DNA of 6,066 nt from Streptomyces speibonae (GTDB taxonomy: Bacteria; Actinomycetota; Actinomycetes; Streptomycetales; Streptomycetaceae), in contig KL568614.1 of NCBI GenBank assembly GCA_000715605.1, positions 38,255-44,320 on the forward strand. The letters run 5' to 3'. Every line of letters starts with the position of its first letter. Position 1 is the first letter of the stretch. Positions 3,418-6,066 of the stretch are shown piece after piece. The notes under the pieces are model-generated. The model saw nothing but the letters and a program-made list of their open reading frames with translations. It ran no database searches and had not been told where the DNA came from. The translations under genes and the position numbers were made by a program.

Positions 3418-6066
3418 ACGGCGAGGCGGCACGCACACCCACGGAAGGCAGCACGAGCATGAACGACGCGACCACACGAGGCGGGGAGCCGGCGGAGGTG
3501 GAGGAGCTGCTGCGCGCCGGCGCGGTGCTGCCGCCGGGCACCGCGGGCGGCGGCGAGCGGGCCGTGCCCATGTACACCCGGGCCTACCGCCATCCGGGCC
3601 TGGACGGCCGGGTCGTCGTCCGGCTGACCGCCGACGACGGGACCGGAACCCCGGACACCGGTTTCCTCGGACTCGTGCCCGAGGGCGATCCGGTGGAGGT
3701 CGGCGTCGGGCAGCACCGGGCCCTGGGCTTCCCCGACTGGATCCTGACCCGTCACCCCTCGGACGGACACCTGGCCATGTCCCTGGTCGAGGAGATGGAC
3801 AAGATCGCCCGGACGGCCCGGTCCCGGCCGAAGCGGGCCCGCGCCGCCTACGAGTCCATCGGCGAACGCCTCGCCGGTTCCGTACCGCACTTCCTGCCGA
3901 CCTTCTACGAGCAGGCCGGACGGGTCTTCCTCGCGGCCGGTGAGCGGTCCTACGCGTCCATGATGTTCGTCAACGCGCGCAAGGCCGAGACGGCGCACGG
4001 ACTGCCGTTCGACGAGGCCCGCATGGACGCGGTCTTCCTGGAGTTCGCCCTCGCCGACGCCATGCCGACCAAGGTGCTCTCCAGCTACGCCAAGGGGCTC
4101 CCGGCCCGGGTCCCGGCGGCGACGGCGTTCCGGCATCTGCGCGGCCTCTTCCTGCGGCTCGCGGCGCACGGCCTCCCCCCGTCCAGCCCGGCCGCGGGCG
4201 ACCTGCGCAGACTGGCGAAGGCGGCCGCGGGCAAGAACGCGCTCGCCGAGGAGACGGCGTATCTGCGCGAGATGCTGACGCTGCCCGGCACCGCCAAGGC
4301 GCCCGTCGGCTGGTGGAAGGCCCACCGCACCGCCCTCAAGCAACTGGCCAAGCGCGACCCCGCCGCCCGCGGCGCCCTGCTGGGGCTGCTTCCCTCCGAG
4401 TGGGAGCACGAAGAGCTGGGGCTGTGGATCGGCCTGCTGGAGGAGACCGGAGCCACCACCGGGCTGTGCGACGCCGCGCTGCCCGCCGAGGAACGCTCGC
4501 CCGACGGCACGGCCGGCTGGACGCGCAGGTTCATCACCCTGTGCCGCGCCGACAGCCGCCACCTCGCGCCGCCCGAGCTGTACCCGCTCGTCGACCGCAT
4601 GGCCGACGCCCTGCGCACCGAACTGACCGCCTCGGGCGGCACCCTGCGACCGCCCGTCGGCGACATCGACCTCCTCGACCAGCTGCTCGCCCTGCGCATC
4701 CCGGTCGCGGACCCCGAGGAAGGCGCGAGTCTGGGCCTGCGCGGCTGGGGCGTCCGCGACGAGCGGCGTGACCTCGTCGCCCTGGAGGCCGACGCCCGCT
4801 TCCGCGAGGCCTTCCGGCGCGGCTGCCCCACCGACGGGCGCCTGCCCGGCGAAGGACGCGCCCTGGCCGCGCTGGCCGAGTCGCCCGGTGGGCGCCCGAT
4901 GCTCGCCGAGTGGGTCGCCGAGGTCAGCCGCCGGTACATCACCAGCACCTTGGGCGCCTTCGACCGCCGCGGTCCGTTCGAGACGCTGGAGTGGCTGCCC
5001 GGCGAGATCCTCGCGGCCGCCGAAGCGGAGGTGCGACAGGCCCTGAGCACCGGCATGGCCGGGGTCCTCGCCCGCACCCTGCGCTCCGGGATACTCGACG
5101 AACTGGGCTGGCCCGCCTGGGACGAGGCCATCGCCTCGGCAGCTTCCGCCGAGGCGGCGCGGAAGACCCGCATGGCCGAGGCATGGCCGCACCTGATCGT
5201 GCTGCGCGACGGACACGCCCGGGTGATCGGCGCGGAGGGCACGGTCCTCAGCCACCGGCTGCGCCTGCCGGACACGGCGGCAGGCAGCGACGCCCGCTAC
5301 GTGGACGGCGCACTGCTCGTCTCGTGGTACGACAGGTCCGCGGGCCAGTCGTACGGCTACTGGTACCACCCCGACACGGGCGCCACGCCACCGACGGAGC
5401 TCGTGGGCGACGTCCGCTTCTCCCGCGCCGTCGAGGCGGCCGAAACCAACGGGTCGAACGGCATGCCGCACGCCTCCGTCCCGCTGCCCGGCGGCGGCCG
5501 GACCGCCGGCGAGGGCGTGCTGCGGCGAGGGGACACCCATGTGCCGGGCAGGCGGCGGATGATCAGCGACGGCACGTCGTACTGGGTGTGGTCCCACGAC
5601 TGGGTCGACAGATCGAAGAGCAACTGGCGCCGGTACGACCCGGTCAGTGGCGCGGAGGGCCCGCCCGGCGCGCCCGGCTGGATCAGCGAGGGGCTCAGCA
5701 CCGCCCCCGAGGGCAGCACCCTCCACTCCGGGCTGCTGCTGCCCGACCCCACCGCCGTACCGGGCCCGGTGTGCGCCCCCGTGGACGGACTGATCGGCTG
5801 GCGGGTGATCACGCTGCCCGACGGCTCGCAGCGGGGCGAGGACCTCGGCGGCCGCACGGCCCTCGTGCCGCCCCACATCGGGGGTGTCCTGGCGCACGCC
5901 CTGGTGTTCCCCGGCACCGACCGGGTCGTGAGCGTCCTGGAATGGATGCACGGCAGGGTCCGCCTGCTCGGTGCGGACGGCGAGTCCCTCGCCGAGGTCG
6001 CCGACGGTTGCGTCGCCGGCCCCTTCTCGGCGGGCACCCCCGTGATGCCGCCTCTCTCCCACTGGC
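3414..6066 (+). CDS. Large uncharacterised protein with helical-repeat and propeller-like regions, partial
   Basis: The frame is open from GTG 3414 to the right edge, 884 codons with no stop; ATG 3459 is the alternative start. No catalytic motif, signal peptide or membrane helix was recognised. The N-terminal 80 or so residues include a small beta-rich part (YRHPGLDGRVVVRLTAD, then TGFLGLVPEGD). From about residue 120 to 590 the chain is strongly helical and Ala/Leu/Arg-rich, with TPR/HEAT-like stretches such as HFLPTFYEQAGRVFLAAGE (159-177) and SYASMMFVNARKAE, so an alpha-solenoid scaffold is likely. From about 590 on it becomes beta-rich with repeated Trp/Tyr/Gly units. DGALLVSWYD leading to GYWYHPDTGA (648-657) echoes DGTSYWVWSHD leading to NWRRYDPVSGA (737-747), as in beta-propeller blades. 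It is translationally coupled to the DUF4132-like gene. Large proteins of this kind accompany DUF4132 genes in actinomycetes as far as I recall. I infer a scaffolding or ligand-recognition role, perhaps with a MoxR/VWA system further right. The function is unknown. Confidence 0.8.
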   Translation, partial: MNGEAARTPTEGSTSMNDATTRGGEPAEVEELLRAGAVLPPGTAGGGERAVPMYTRAYRHPGLDGRVVVRLTADDGTGTPDTGFLGLVPEGDPVEVGVGQHRALGFPDWILTRHPSDGHLAMSLVEEMDKIARTARSRPKRARAAYESIGERLAGSVPHFLPTFYEQAGRVFLAAGERSYASMMFVNARKAETAHGLPFDEARMDAVFLEFALADAMPTKVLSSYAKGLPARVPAATAFRHLRGLFLRLAAHGLPPSSPAAGDLRRLAKAAAGKNALAEETAYLREMLTLPGTAKAPVGWWKAHRTALKQLAKRDPAARGALLGLLPSEWEHEELGLWIGLLEETGATTGLCDAALPAEERSPDGTAGWTRRFITLCRADSRHLAPPELYPLVDRMADALRTELTASGGTLRPPVGDIDLLDQLLALRIPVADPEEGASLGLRGWGVRDERRDLVALEADARFREAFRRGCPTDGRLPGEGRALAALAESPGGRPMLAEWVAEVSRRYITSTLGAFDRRGPFETLEWLPGEILAAAEAEVRQALSTGMAGVLARTLRSGILDELGWPAWDEAIASAASAEAARKTRMAEAWPHLIVLRDGHARVIGAEGTVLSHRLRLPDTAAGSDARYVDGALLVSWYDRSAGQSYGYWYHPDTGATPPTELVGDVRFSRAVEAAETNGSNGMPHASVPLPGGGRTAGEGVLRRGDTHVPGRRRMISDGTSYWVWSHDWVDRSKSNWRRYDPVSGAEGPPGAPGWISEGLSTAPEGSTLHSGLLLPDPTAVPGPVCAPVDGLIGWRVITLPDGSQRGEDLGGRTALVPPHIGGVLAHALVFPGTDRVVSVLEWMHGRVRLLGADGESLAEVADGCVAGPFSAGTPVMPPLSHW

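Noticed and set aside
3252..6062. 936-codon minus-strand open frame opposite the large gene
   Set aside because: It is a typical antisense shadow in GC-rich DNA. The translation is Gly/Ala/Arg/Val-rich low-complexity sequence, while the plus strand has good codon use, a Shine-Dalgarno and coupling to the upstream gene.

Overview
The window is very GC-rich, with codon third positions almost all G or C, strong Shine-Dalgarno sites and tightly packed genes. The lipoprotein, HutC-type GntR regulator and DUF4132-type proteins also point to an actinomycete, most likely Streptomyces or a close relative. This comes from composition and protein character only. No rRNA, tRNA, CRISPR array, transposase or phage gene was recognised.

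The layout is two divergent gene sets separated by a 341-nt non-coding region (2195-2535). The left set runs on the minus strand. A GntR/HutC-family regulator (2194-1406) is followed after 108 nt by a 75-aa two-cluster 4Fe-4S ferredoxin resembling the beta subunit of APS reductase (1297-1070). Fourteen nt later comes a lipoprotein substrate-binding protein of the NitT/TauT (nitrate/sulfonate/taurine) ABC transporter type (1055 to beyond the left edge). The regulator probably senses a small ligand and controls this uptake and redox module. A perfect 13-bp palindrome just upstream of its start codon is a good operator candidate. Missing partners (permease, ATPase, perhaps a flavoprotein that pairs with the ferredoxin) would be expected beyond the left edge.

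The right set runs on the plus strand. A 293-aa protein resembling the DUF4132 (MolR-like) domain (2536-3417) overlaps by four bases (GTGA) a very large gene that is still open at the right edge (3414 to beyond 6066, at least 884 aa). The large protein looks like a helical repeat N-terminal half followed by a beta-rich, propeller-like C-terminal half. DUF4132 proteins occur in other bacteria beside MoxR-type AAA+ ATPases and VWA proteins (for example the E. coli yeh cluster). The pair may therefore be the start of such a multi-gene system, with the ATPase and VWA genes outside the window. This is the least understood part of the window.

The divergent region holds the 13-bp palindrome near the regulator, a 10-bp-arm inverted repeat at 2393-2424, and a likely -10 box for the rightward genes just after it. 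A set of imperfect repeats spaced 20-21 bp sits between the regulator and the ferredoxin.
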